64,000 bases of DNA from Wurfbainia villosa (taxonomy: Eukaryota > Streptophyta > Magnoliopsida > Zingiberales > Zingiberaceae). Shown here one piece after another: positions 10,020 through 21,919 of this stretch. The notes under the pieces were generated by a model that was not told the DNA's origin, searched no databases, and worked only from the letters and a program-made list of their open reading frames with translations. Made by a program: the position numbers and the translations under genes. The stretch is from the NCBI GenBank assembly GCA_025175895.1, contig CM046004.1, forward strand, positions 18,029,011 through 18,093,010. Reading direction: 5' to 3'. Position 1 is the first letter of the stretch; each line of letters starts with the position of its first letter.

Positions 10020-13000
10020 GGACTTCTGCCTCAGGTATACACGTTATAGAAGTTAATCTATCTATTTCTTCTACATGGGTATTAGATACCGGATGTGCAT
10101 CTCACATTTGTAATAATGTGCAGGGACTGAGAAATAGTAGACAAATGGCAAAAGGCGAAGTAGACCTACGAGTAGGCAATGGCGCAAAAGTTGCCAGAGT
10201 CAGAGGAACATATTCTTTGTCTTTGCCTAATCGGGCTTATCTTAGAACTAGAGGAGTGCTTATATGTACCGCATTGACAAAGAACATAATTTCAGATCTT
10301 GTTTAGACAAGAAAAACTTTTCTTTTATAATAAAGGACAAATGTTGTTCCATTTATTTGAATGAAATGTTCTATTGTAATGCACCACTTATGAATGGTCT
10401 CTATGTTCTAGATTTAGTAAATACCAAGCAGTTCAAATCGAATGATTCGAACCAAACATATCTCGCAGCACGCTTAGGTCACATAAATGAAAAACGCATA
10501 TCCCAACTCCATAAAGATGGATTATTGGACTCATTTGATTTTGAATCATATGAGGTATGCGAATCTTGCCTTTTAGGAAAGATGACTAAAACTCCATTTA
10601 GTGGACATGGAGAGAGAGCGACAGACTTATTAGGACTCATACATACTGATGTATGTGGGCCTTTCAATGTCGAAGCCAGAGGAGGCTATAAGTACTTTAT
10701 TACTTTCACTGATGATATGAGTAGATTTGGCTACTTATATTTGATGAGACATAAGTCAGAATCCTTTGAAAAGTTCAAAGCATTCAAGAATGAAGTACAA
10801 AATCAACTTGGTAAGCGTATCAAGCTACTTCGATCAGATCGAGGTGGTGAATACCTTAGTCAAGAGTTTCGTGATCACCTGGCTGAGTGTGGGATAATAT
10901 CCCAACTCACTCGAACACCACAATGGAATGGTGTATCCGAGAGGAGAAATCGTACTCTATTAGATATGGTACGATCAATGATGAGCCGTGATCTACCTAC
11001 TTCCTTTTGGGGACTAGCTCTAGAGACACGCTTACACTTAATCGCGTCCCATCAAAAGCCGTAGAAAAGACACCATATACGATATGGATCGAAGAGTCCC
11101 AAAATGTCTTTTATAAAGATTTGGGGTTGTGAAGCTTATGTAAGACGTCAAGTCTCGGATAAACTACGACCCAAATCGATAAATGTTATTTTGTGGGATA
11201 TCCCAAGGAAACTAAGGGATATTACTTTACAATCCCACACTTGGCAAGGTGTTTGTTGCCAAATCTTGTCTTTCTAGAAAGAGAATTTATTTCTAGAAAA
11301 ACTAGTGGGAGTAAAATTCATCTTGAAGAAGTTCAAGATGACGATAACACTAAGGCTTCGATGGAAAATGAACAGAACCACAAAGTGTTGTGGATGAGGA
11401 AATTGTTGCCCAAAGAGTTGTGGAGCAAACACTGCTCAAGTAGACCAACCTCTTCAGATCTGATAGGATCCGTCGTCAACCCGAGAGAGATATTCTTTTC
11501 TCTTGACCGACAACGGTGAGGTATTGCTTGTCGATCTTGACGAGCCTACATCCTATCAAGAAGCTATGATGAGCCCAGATTCGAGAAATGGCTAGAGGCC
11601 ATGAGATCCAAATGGAATCCATGTACACTAACCAAGTATGGACCTTGGTTGATCCACCGAAGGGTAAAACCCATTGGGTGTAAGTGGGTCTTTAAAGTAA
11701 AGACTCCATGGATGGTAATAAGCATACCTATAAAGGTAGATTGGTGGCTAAAGGATTCAAACAAATTCATGGTATTGACTATGATGAAACCTTTTCACGA
11801 TTGCGATGCTTAAATCCATTCGGATCATACTTGCTATTGCACCTACCACGATTATGAGATCTGGCGGATGGATGTCAAAACCGCTCGAATGGAAAGTTAC
11901 CGAGGATGTGTACATGACACACCGAGGGTTTTGAAGATCCAAAGCATCTGGAAAGGTATGCAAACCGCAAAGGTCCATTTATGGACTAAAGCAAGCCTCT
12001 CAAGCGGAATCTTCGATTCGATGATGCAATCAAGGAGTTTGGTTTCATCAAGAATGAAGATGAACCTTGTGTCTACAAGAGAAATAGTGGGAGCACAGTT
12101 GTATTTCTTGTCTTGTATGTAGATGACATACTTCTCATCGGAAATGATATTCCCTCACTCTAGTCTGTGAAGATGTGGTTAGGGAATTGTTTCTCGATGA
12201 AAGACTTAGGTGAAGCTACCTATATTCTAGGCATCAAGATCTATAGAGATAGATCTAAAAAATTACTTGGCCTAAGTCAGAGTACATACATTGATAAAGT
12301 GCTAGATCGTTTTGCTATGCAAAATTCCAAGAAAGGATTTCTGCCTTTATCACATGGTGTGAGTCTTTCGAAGACTCAATGTCCCTCTTCTAAGGAGGAG
12401 AGAGATCGCATGGATAAGATCCCTTATGCGTCTGCCATAGGGTCTATCATGTACGCCATGCTTTGTACTCGTCCTGACGTCTCGTATGCTTTGAGCATGA
12501 CGAGTAGATACCAGTCGGATCCAGGTGAAAGTCACTGGATAGCAGTCAAAAATATTCTTAAATACTTACGAAGAACGAAAGAATATTTCTTGATATTTGG
12601 AGGCAATGAGGAGCTAGCTGTAAAGGGTTACAGTGATGCAAGCTTCCAAACAGACAAGGATGACTATAGATCGCAATCGGGGTACGTGTTTTGCCTGAAT
12701 GGTGGAGTTGTGAGCTGGAAGAGTTCAAAGCAGGACACGATTCTTGATTCTACAACAGGAGTATATTGCATCCGATGCAAAGAAAGGAGGCTGTTTGGCT
12801 CCGTAAGTTCATCAGTGAACTTGGGGTAGTTTCTAGCATTGCAGATCCAATAGACCTCTATTGTGACAATAATGGGGCTATTGCACAGGCTAAGGAACCT
12901 CGATCACATCAGCGGACCAAACACATACTGCGGCGCTTCCATCTCATTCGAGAGATCATCGATAGAGGAGATGTGAGGATATGCAGAGTACCGACAGAAG

Positions 13001-13068
13001 CTAACATCGCAGATCCATTGACCAAGGCTTTGCACGGAGGAAGCATGATGGTCACACTAGGTCACTAG
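10020..13068 (+). pseudogene. pol: N pol: protease, integrase, RT, RNase H, decayed
   Basis: The protease motif is STWVLDTGCASH (about 10066-10110). Integrase is the best-preserved part (10264-11064): the zinc region 'RLGHINEKRIS' to 'CESCLLGK', then the catalytic residues in 'HTDVCGP', 'LRSDRGGEY' and 'NGVSERRNRTLLD'. Reverse transcriptase is scattered over frames from 11600 ('GCKWVFKVK', 'DVKTA') to YVDDILLIGND near 12116-12150. RNase H runs from about 12610 to 13068 in two frames ('GYSDASFQTDKDD', 'DNNGAIAQAKEP', 'NIADPLTK'). At least five frameshifts are present. Confidence 0.85.
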
Positions 13069-13111
13069 GTATTAGATATCATAGTGATTGGTACTAGTGC
13101 TAGTGGGAGAT

Positions 13112-14938
13112 TGTTAGTTATAGCCCTAAGAACCAATCATGTGATGGTTGAATAGGGAACATTTTGTATCATATTCTATAAAGGCAAAGGATTGGTTATT
13201 ATATTTAAGTTTTGCTTGTGCCAGCTAAATTAAATATAGTAATGCCCTAGAAAAAGTAGGTTCTTATCTACAGCACATCAATTGGCAGAATTGATTATGA
13301 GAGGCTGTAGAGAACACTTTCTAAATGTTCCTAGTCAAGTATTAATATGCAAGGGCAATATTAATACATAAAGACTAGCATGTAGGTCAATTGATGACTT
13401 GATCTCACAAGTCATGGATATATGATATCAAGTTGACACATGGGTATATATTAGAGAATATATACTGAACTGACCCGCCATGAGAAAGTTTCATGGATCG
13501 TTATATGAGTGTCATAAACTTTCTCATGTGACTATTGTTATGAATAGTCCTCAGACCTGAAGTCACTACGGTTCCCTACATAAGGAGTTATGTACTTTGG
13601 TATCGTCAAACGTCACCCGTAATGTGGTGGACCATAAAGGCGACATCGGGTATATAACAAATTATGCGGAGGGATGTGAGTGATGTAGATGGGATCTATC
13701 CTCTCATATGACGAGTGATATCGGTGGGCCCTTGATTGAGTAGAACTACTAAAACGCATGGCCATGCTCGAATGAGTCAATATGAGATATTGAGCTCATT
13801 TGTTTGAGTTAGTTTACTGGATCAAGAAACACATAGATTGATCGAGGATGACACGGTCTATGCCTCATTGATCAATCGATATCAAGGATAGAAGGACACG
13901 GTCATATATTATAGTAGTCACGAAAGGTTAGTCGGATCTTGACTTATCTCAGAACTTGGGTAGCAATGATGTATTGCTAGATGCCGCTTATCGCTTGTGT
14001 ATCTAAAAGAGTTTAGATCCACTGCCAACGTTATGAGAGCCTATAGGGTCACACACAAAGAGCATGATAATTAGAGGAATTAGAGTATTCTAGTTTGACT
14101 AGAATAATTTGGGAATAAGCTTAAGTACAAAATGGTTTTTGGACTTTAAGCTTAATGAGAATTTTAGCTAATTGATTTAATGAGATTAATTCAATATGTT
14201 ACCTTATTGATTTAATAAGATTAATTCAATATGATAACATAAGCTTAATTGAATTAATAAGATTAATTCAACATGCATGAATGCCACATAAGAATGCCAC
14301 ATAAGCATGCCACATAAGCATGCCACCTAAGCATCCACCTAAGCTAGATAAGGTGGAAGGAAACAAAATGGTTTTGTCTCCTTAAGTGGCCGGCCAAACA
14401 AGGAAGCCAAATCCTTTTTGAGTGTGTCTCAATGCAATGGATTGCATTGAATGTGAAGGAGGTGGAAGGGTTTTTCCAACCCTATAAAAGGCTCCATGGA
14501 GTGGCCGGCCAAAGTAGAGTTTGTGTTGTTGTGGTTGTGAGAGAGCTTGGTGGAAGCTTTGGTTGTGTGGGTTTGTGAGTGTAGGCTAGCAAGAAGAGGA
14601 GTCTTCTTCTTCCTTTCTCCTTTTCCCTCTCTTCCTCTCCTTTAGGGACTTCTCTAGCAAGAAGTAAAGGAGAGCTCCTCTAGTTTTCTTTTGTGAGACA
14701 AGAGCTTGCTCGTGTGGATACATATAGAGGCACGGACACTTGAACGTGCTAAAGATCCAACAAACAAAAGGAAGAAGCGGGATTAACAAGGGCACGCAAC
14801 AAAGGTAATCCTCTCCTATAAGATAGGTTTGGTTTAGAGAAATTTATTTTATACGAGTTTGCTTTCGCATGGATCACTTGGAAGGGATCCTAATTTTTCC
14901 GTTGCGCATATGCCATTTGGCATAAAGAATACCCTACA
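13112..14938 (+). repeat. 3' LTR of N
   Basis: It is preceded by the purine tract 'AGTGGGAGAT' (13102-13111), runs from TGTTAG to CCCTACA and carries a TATA box at 14483-14489. It is 1,827 bp long and nearly identical to the 5' copy. Confidence 0.93.
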
Positions 14939-14943
14939 ATTCG
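14939..14943. repeat. Target-site duplication of N (ATTCG)
   Basis: The partner is at 6191-6195. Five bases is the normal duplication length for copia integrases. Confidence 0.93.
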
Positions 14944-16393
14944 AAAGAAAGCAAGTATGAGATTTAGTTCCAAGACCGGAAGAAGTCTCCATAATTGGTA
15001 CTAAATGGGTGTTTAGAAATAAAATGAATCATAAGGGAGAAATTATAAGAAATAAAGCAAGGTTAGTGGCCAAAGGATATAACCAAATTGAAGGGTTAGA
15101 CTATGAAGAGACCTACGCCCAGTAGCCCGTCTAGAGTCTATAAGGCTTATGATAGATTTTACTGCATATAAAGGCTTCAAACTATATCAAATGGATGTGA
15201 AGTCTACCTTCTTGAATGGGGTAATTAAGGAAGAAGTGTACGTTGAACAACCATCGGGATTTGAAAGTATAGACTTTCCGAACCACTTGTACAAACTGAA
15301 AAAAGCCCTTTATGGGCTGAAACAAGCACCTCGTGCATGGTACGAAAGGCTATCCACATTTCTTGTAGAGAAAGGGTTGAAAAGAAGTCAGATAGATCCT
15401 ATACTATTTCTGAGAAGAGATGGTGAAAATATTTTTGTGGCCCAGGTTTATGTCGATGACATAATATGTGGCTCAAATAATAAGGACTATCTGAACAAGT
15501 TCATAGGGCACATGGAGAGTGAGTTTGAGATGAGTCTTGTGGGAGAACTCACATTCTTCCTCGGACTTGACATCAAACAAAAAAAGGAAGGTATATACAT
15601 CCATCAATCTAGGTATGCCATGAATCTGCTGAAGAAATTCAATATCCAGAATTCAAAGGAGATATCCACTCCTATGGCACAAAGCACAAATCTAGGAAAT
15701 GATGATGGAGGAAAATCGGTGGATCTAAAATATTATAGAAGCATGATTGGTAGTTTATTGTATCTCACAGTAAGTCGATCTGATATTTTATATGTTGTGG
15801 GTGTATGTGCTAGATATCAGTCATGTGCCAAAGAGTCTCACCTAAGTGTCGTAAAAAGAATAATGAGATATTTTAAAGGCACTATTAAGATTGGGTTATG
15901 ATATCCTCGTATTGAATCATTTGATTTAGTTGGCTATTCTGACTTTGACTATGCTGGGTGCAAGTTAGATAGAAAGAGTACAAGTGGAGGATGTTAGTTC
16001 CTAGGTTCTTCACTAGTGAGTTGGTCGAGTCGAAAGCAACATTGCGTTGCTCTCTCCACCACTGAGGCTGAGTATATCGCCAGGGGAGAGAGTGTATCAC
16101 AATTGTTGTGGATGACTCATACGTTGGAGGACTATGATTTGTCATACAAAAATGTACAAGTGTTATGTGATAACATGAGCACTATCAATTTGACAAAGAA
16201 TCCTGTCCACCACTCAAGGACAAAGCACATTGAAGTGAGACACCACTTCATTAGGGATCATGTAGCTAGGGGAGATGTTGTACTCAATTACGTTGAGTCA
16301 AAATCTAACCTAGCAGATATCTTCACTAAGCCACTCCTCGAGAAGGAATTTAGTCACTTGAGAAGGGAACTAGGCATGTGTGTCATTGAGTGA
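14944..16393 (+). pseudogene. pol: H pol, part 2: reverse transcriptase and RNase H
   Basis: This continues the H frame across N: 'ERKQV', a stop where Trp is expected (TGA for TGG), 'DLVPRPEEVSIIGTKWVFRN', then a 1-bp loss in a C run near 15116-15122 shifts the frame. From 15149 a 250-codon stretch carries 'QMDVKSTFLNGVIKEEVYV', 'KKALYGLKQAPRAWYERL' and YVDDIICGS. A stop at 15899 and another near 15994 interrupt the RT-RNase H connection. RNase H is recognisable as 'STTEAEYIA', 'LCDNMSTINL', 'HSRTKHIEVRHHFIR' and 'NLADIFTKPL', ending at 16391. Confidence 0.9.
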
Positions 16394-17706
16394 GGAATCT
16401 CTCCATGATCATAAGGACGAACTCACCATAACAAAAAGAATTATGGAAATCATGGATACCTTGGGAAGCATCTCACACAAACTATAAGGTTAACAAAACT
16501 GTTTTTGTATTTCTAGTTGGTGGGGGTGAGATGTTTAGGTCTAATCAACTTACCCAAAATGTTCATTGCATCCCTTGGGCAAGGAGGTTATCGAGATAGC
16601 GATCATTAATTTGACCAATTATGGGGAATACCATTGCATAATTCATGTGAATTTGGTCTGAAGATCATAATTGGACATTCCGACCAAGTAAAATTGATTG
16701 GATCACTTATGACAAGTGCAAACCTAAGATAAATGTGTTAAATTGTTTTAATAGGATGTTATCTTCACTGCGGTCAATCACATCTAGGTGTAAGGATCAC
16801 ATTTGGAGTTAGTGACACAAATGGAAATAAACACTAAAAAGGCTTAATTTTTAGATTTTTGGAAACCGTATCAATATGTGGAAATATTAGGCTGTGTATT
16901 TTTCACAGATTTTTTTGTGTAAGAGCATGACTTTCGAATTCTGTACGAAAAATTTCAAGATTTTTTGAAGTGTCTGGAATTAAATATGAATTTCTGAAAT
17001 TCGTATGAAAAACTGCAAAAACCAGTTATCAACAACCAGTCGAGGCAACACTGCCTCGACTGCTCATGGGTTAAAAACGAAATTGCTCTCGACCAAGAGC
17101 TCAACCGCACCTCCAGTCGAGGTACTGCCTCGACTGATACACTGGAATTCAAAAATAGTTGAGTAGCACTCGACCAACGGCTCGACTGCACAATTTGCAA
17201 CTACACAGAGTCGAGTGAATCTCGGCTGGCCACTTGACTAATTTGATAAGATTTTTCTTGTTGTTTATAAGTATTAAAACATTGTTGGAGGGTTTTTATC
17301 ACAACCATTTTAAGGAGAAACTCTATCAATTTTTTTTCTGAAATTCATTACATTTTTCTCAAATTCATTGTTGGTACGTTAGATAACTGGGAGTAAGGAT
17401 TCAGGGGGAGGATTCCTTAATCCTTTCCGGGTTATTGTATTCCCCATACTCTCAATATCCCTATGATCCTTTTCAGGTGTTTTCCAAAAGGGGAGGAGAA
17501 TATGTTTATAGTTTAGGTCATCATTCATCTCCTCATTATTCATATCACTGGTACACTGTTACTGTTACTCCTTATCATTCATATCACTGATACTGTTACC
17601 TGTTTTGTTAATCACATGAGCTCACATATAAGTTCTGATCGTAACTTAAACCTGAAAAGAGTAACCTAAACTTAAACGGGTTGCCAAACATTAAAAAGGG
17701 AGAGAC
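16394..17706 (+). other. H 3' non-coding region with hairpins and PPT
   Basis: There are 1.3 kb between the RNase H stop and the 3' LTR. No env-like or other ORF is visible on the plus strand. Positions 17037-17062 form a perfect 11-bp stem with a 4-base loop, and 17114-17136 a perfect 9-bp stem with a 5-base loop. Both are built from CAGTCGAGG. The polypurine tract AAAAAGGGAGAGAC ends at 17706. Confidence 0.75.
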
Positions 17707-17784
17707 TGTTGGAGCTGATGCTCCAAGTTATGTTTTGGTGTTTGACAAATGTTTAAGTAAACAAAGGTCTAGGCAAGTGAGAAA
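17707..17784 (+). repeat. 3' LTR of H, truncated to 78 bp
   Basis: It matches the first 78 bp of the 5' LTR (TGTTGGAGCTGATGCTCC to GAGAAA) and then switches to a different LTR head. The remaining roughly 1.67 kb is not found on the far side of A1, so it was deleted or lies elsewhere. Confidence 0.85.
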
Positions 17785-18156
17785 TATTGGTGCAATTGAC
17801 CCAGGTCATGATTGACCAGACTCGAGTAGTATTTTGATATTTGACAATGTTTTGGGGAGATTGCTAGTGCAATCGACCCGGGTCATGATTGACCGGACTC
17901 GAGTTTGACTTGAGGGGTATTTTGATCTTTGACGATGGTTTGACCATTATTTGACTATATGGTTGACATGAGATTGACCATATGTTGGAAAGTCCAAGTC
18001 ATGAGCTCTTCTTTACTTCTTTGTATTAGCTTAATTATCTTAATTAGCATATTCCGCTGCACTAACAATCTTGTAGACAATTAAAAAGCGAACGATTTCC
18101 ATCAACGTACACGGGCTATTCATCCCCCCTTATAGCCGGGTCACTATCTTCCAACA
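17785..18156 (+). repeat. Chimeric 5' LTR of A1
   Basis: Positions 17785-about 18004 begin TATTGGTGCAATTGACCC and match the head of the B/C/D-type LTR, including its internal second head near 17873. From 'GCTCTTCTTTAC' near 18005 to the end CCAACA the sequence matches the tail of the A1 3' LTR (22172-22331). The A-type U3, with its TATA box, is absent. Confidence 0.8.
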
Positions 18157-18158
18157 AG

Positions 18159-18171
18159 TGGTATTAGAGCC
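18159..18171 (+). promoter_or_regulatory. Primer binding site of A1
   Basis: TGGTATTAGAGCC lies 2 bp after the LTR end. It has one mismatch from the initiator-Met tRNA complement. Confidence 0.85.
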
Positions 18172-18220
18172 AAGGTTGCTTGTCACCAGACTCACCGCCG
18201 CAATAAGCATGACAACAAAG

Positions 18221-19864
18221 ATGGCCAGCTCGAATATTCATCCACCTAAATTCGAAGTAGACTTCACTTGGTGGAACAAGCAAATGGAGGTATTTTTTGA
18301 GACCACTTTTGAAATTATGCTTATCATGGAAAACAGTTTCGAGATACCTAGGGATGAAGAAGGGATGCTAATAGAAAAATCGAGGTGGACTAAGAAGCAA
18401 AGAGAGGAGCACCTTGCAAACTCAAAAGTCAAACACCATCTTACAATGTGCTTCCTCAACAAGAGATTAATAGGATTGGAGAGTGTGTTAGTGCCAAGGA
18501 GATGTGGGAAAAGCTAGTAGAGCTTCATGAAGGCACATCCGAAGCCAAGCTAGCAAGAAGGGACCTCCTCCGCTCTCAACTCAATAATATCAAATTAGAT
18601 AAGTGGGAAAAGGTACTCTCACTACACTCTAGATTTAAAGAGATAATAAATGGTTTATCAAGTGTAGGTGAGAAGCTCTCCAACCGGGACATGATAATGA
18701 AAGTCATAGATGCCTTCCCCCGGTCATCCAAATGGAGCTCCATGATGGACTCCTTTTATATCTCAAAGAATCTAGAGGTAAGTACTCTAGAAGATTTTTT
18801 TCTCCACCATGGAATTACATGAAACTGGCTTGAAGGCATAATTGAAGAACCAAGCATAAAGTCAAGGGGAGTAGCACTAATAGCCGACAAAGGGAAGAAG
18901 AAGAAGGAGACTCTACCTCCCTCATCGGATGAAGAATCTTCCTCATCAATGAATAGCAATGAAGAGACCTACATGGTAAGGAAGGTGAGACGTGCATTGA
19001 AAAATTTTAAGTTTAACAAATCTCATGATAGGAGAAGGAGAAAGATTATTTGTTATAATTGCCAAGGAAAGGGACACATGAGGGATGAGTGTCCCCAATT
19101 AAACAAGAGCAAGGAAGAGAAGAAAAAGGATAGCAAGAAGAAAGGCAAAAAGAAAGAAGAGAAGAAGTCCAAGGAAAAGGAGAAGTCAAAGCCCTGCAAC
19201 CTTAAAGCCATATGGGATGATCCATCTTCATCGGAGGAAGAAGAGATTGTCTCACATTTTGCACTAATGGAGATTGATGATGTAGCCTCCACCTCATCCC
19301 AACAAGAAGAAACAAGCTCGAGTGAGGAGGAGAGCTCAAGTGTAGGGGGAGCATCATCCTCATCGGATTCGGAACAAGAAGATTGGGTAAGTGAGGTAAC
19401 AAATCTCCCTCCCAAAAAGGTTATTTCAATGATTTCTGGCTTAACTAAGGACTTATTTAGAATGAAAAAGAAAAACAAATGCATGCAAAATTAAATTAAG
19501 GATCTAGAGGAAAAATTGAAGAATGCATGTTTAAATGTTAATGATTCTTCTTCTAGTGTTAATGATGCATGCTTAGAGGAAATTAAGACTTTAAGGGAAA
19601 AGGTAGATTATTTAACTAAGGCCCTAGAGAAATTCACAATAGGCTTCAACACCTTGAACATGATCATTGGGAGCCAAAGGTTAGCTTTAACAAGAAGGGC
19701 CTAGGATATAAGGGATCTAAGAATGAAAAGCTTATCATTGTTTAATAGCTAGGGGTCAATCTAAAACAACAATGGTAGCTAGGAAATGGATCCCAAAAGA
19801 GTACTTGGTGAACCCCATTGGAAAGAATTTATATTGGATTCCCAAGTCAATCCTTAAGGGTTAG
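18221..19864 (+). pseudogene. gag: A1 gag, one zinc knuckle, frameshifted
   Basis: The start is ATG at 18221 (MASSNIHPPKFE), by alignment with A2. The N-terminal Gag domain changes frame near 18445 (a base lost around 'KHHLTMC'), again near 18820 and near 19490. The knuckle is CYNCQGKGHMRDEC (about 19051-19092), followed by Lys-rich then Ser/Glu-rich stretches. The C-terminus reads 'RKWIPKEYLVNP' and 'IPKSILKG', with TAG at 19862-19864. It is closely similar to the intact A2 protein. Protease coding does not follow. Confidence 0.85.
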
Positions 19865-20982
19865 AGAAGCCTAGGATAGTCAACCATAGTTGGACTTATT
19901 TTATATCATGTTAAATGGTTGATTTATGTTGAAGTTGGGTAGTATTTGATTCATCATGAGTATGTTGGGTGATAATGATTTGAATCATGATTTGTGATAC
20001 TTGTTTTTATCATGATAATATGTGACTTATGATTTGAATGATAATACTTGTGTTATGATCATGATGGATGATATACTTGCTTTTTGATAATACTTAACCT
20101 TGGTAGAAATTGCATGAAATTGATGGTTAAGTATAATACCTTAGGTACATCTCACATTCACCATAAGGCTAACTTGATTGAAAAACATAGCATGAGTGAG
20201 ATGTTAGGTTGATACAAGTGTCTCACTAATGCTTATGACATTTAGATGGGTCATTTAGAGTATCATAACATAGTAATCATAGACCAACTATAGGGAAAGA
20301 AAATATTTAATCAATGGGCATATTTCCCATAGATCATAGTTAGATATTTTAAATGTTTTAAAACCATTTCTTGTTTTATAAACTGTGAATTTATGTTTTA
20401 AAATGTGTCAAGGCAAAACTAGGTCTTAAAGTTGATACAAAATTTAGACATTTTACAACTTTTGAGTTTTTGCCTAATTTTTGAAAATAGAATGAATTTT
20501 CTTGAAAAATCATTTTTCATTGATAAAGGGACTCATAAGAAATGTGTTCCCCAAATTTCATGATTTTTCAAATTTTTTGAAATTTTTAGTGCATTTCTGA
20601 ACTTGGGTTTGGAAATCAGAAAAGGTTGAAATCAGGTGGCAGTTGACTGGTAGTCTGAACCAGTCGACTGATGGACTGTAAACATGAACATTAACCTGAT
20701 TTCTGGGGTTTTCAGATAGTTTTTGGTATTTTTCTTCCTTTAGACTTTGATGCCATGTTGTATAACATATGTTAGATATTTTTGATGGTGTCAAAGGGGG
20801 AGAAATATTGAGTTTAAGTTAATCATGCTAGGGGGAGAATTAGCATGTGTTAAGGGGGAGTTGTATGTATTAAGGGGGAGTGTTTGATTTTCATATTTGA
20901 TGTACATGCTTATCTTCCTTATGTGTGTTGTTAATATTTTACCTAACTTAAACGGATTGCCACATATAAAAAAGGGGGAGAT
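19865..20982 (+). other. A1 gag-to-PPT spacer with reiterated polypurine tracts
   Basis: This AT-rich DNA has no ORF. Its sequence is conserved in A2 (40209-41322, reversed). GGGGGAG tracts occur at about 20796, 20831, 20854 and 20874 besides the final PPT at 20968-20982, which abuts the LTR. Confidence 0.75.
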
Positions 20983-21633
20983 TGTTAGGGCAATCAACCC
21001 AAGTATGGTTTGGTTTTGATGTGTGTGGCAAAGGGTTTAAGTTAGGTTGATTATGTTGATTTGATATGTGTGTTTAAGTTGTGCAGGACTTAGTAAACCA
21101 CACATGAGTTAGCTTGATGATAGCATTGGTGGGTTCACCATCTCATGGCTCGGGTCCTTGAGTCGGTGAAGGATGACATTGCGAAAACCGTGCGCTTAGT
21201 GCATCCGAGGCACCGTCGGACGAGGAGCATTGGAGTAAAGCCAAAGGAAGCAGACTTCAGAGTGAGACACGAAGGATGACATTGTGGAAGTCGTGCGCTT
21301 GGTGCATCCGAGGGACGTGGTCGGACGAATAGAGCTTCGGTGAGGGACTCCAAGGGAGATGAGAGATTGTAACGGTAGATCATAGGTGAACTTAGATGAA
21401 TGACTAAGTCAAGTGTCGGATGCTTAAACTTAGGTTTGAGGTTTTACCCGATATTTGGTTAAGTCGGATGCTCAAACAAGTATTTTGTTTGAGATTTTAC
21501 CCGACACCAGTCGACTACTCCGAGTCGATGGAACTCGATTGGTGTTCGACTGGTGGGTTTTCGCCCGCAATGATCGCTAAGGGATGACAAATAACTATCG
21601 CACCATCACCAACCGCCAAGGAATGATACGATC

Positions 21634-21712
21634 GAAGGTGGTTGCGGGCATAGAACCTCCCGTAGCCGACTGATCAGTCGGCTACGGAGGCTCTATGCCC
21701 GCGACCACCTTC
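21634..21712. repeat. 79-bp near-perfect hairpin in the A1 3' LTR
   Basis: Arms of about 39-40 bp (GAAGGTGGTTGCGGGCATAG on the left, its complement on the right) differ by two transitions and one indel. The central 28 bp (21660-21687) is a perfect palindrome centred on GACTGATCAGTC. There is no spacer. Confidence 0.85.
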
Positions 21713-21911
21713 AGCAGTCCCATAGCCAATTGATCAGTCGGCTACGGAGGCTTCAGTCGACTAATGGACACATCAATCGACTGCCAAGTCTATCGTTGTA
21801 CTACAATGGTCGTGATCTGATGTGGTCAGAGGCCATTGGAATGGCGACAGTCAACTGGTGACATGCAGCAGTCGACTGCTGCATGCCCAACGGGAAGAAA
21901 TCCCTCATCTC

Positions 21912-21919
21912 TATAAATA
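21912..21919 (+). promoter_or_regulatory. TATA box of the A1 3' LTR
   Basis: TATAAATA lies within CTCTATAAATAGAGGGC. It sits at the same place as the TATA boxes of both A2 LTRs. Confidence 0.6.

Larger units (their letters stand above)
6196..14938 (+). mobile_element. N: Angela/RIRE1-like Ty1/copia element nested in the H reverse transcriptase
   Basis: Two long LTRs (6196-about 8047 and 13112-14938) flank a copia-ordered gag-protease-integrase-RT-RNase H region. The pentanucleotide ATTCG stands at 6191-6195 and again at 14939-14943. Removing N plus one copy rejoins the H codons GAA-CTA-GGG-AAA-TTC-GAA in frame, which proves insertion. The LTRs differ only by roughly 15-20 small changes over 1.8 kb by eye, yet the coding region has many frameshifts, stops and deletions. 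N is 8.74 kb. Confidence 0.95.
1502..17784 (+). mobile_element. H: SIRE-like Ty1/copia retrotransposon, disrupted
   Basis: Order on the plus strand: 5' LTR (1502-3252), initiator-Met primer site, gag, protease, integrase remnant, RT and RNase H, long 3' non-coding part, PPT, and a 3' LTR cut after 78 bp. The protein motifs (CX2CX4HX4C knuckle, DSGCSKHMTG protease, YVDD in RT, RNase H) and the domain order protease-integrase-RT-RNase H define copia. The Gag type and 'RNKARLVAKGYNQ' are typical of the SIRE/Maximus clade. Element N sits inside the RT. The integrase core is deleted, and there are several stops and frameshifts, so the copy is dead. It is the only pol-bearing relative of the gag-only elements in the window. 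Confidence 0.88.

Noticed and set aside
16394..17706. Search for an env-like third ORF, as in some SIRE elements
   Set aside because: No plus-strand ORF, signal peptide or membrane segment. Only short frames.
19053..19484. Ser/Leu-rich minus-strand ORF of 143 codons
   Set aside because: It is the shadow of the Glu/Ser/Lys-rich Gag linker of A1. Codon bias of GAA/TCA keeps the opposite strand open.
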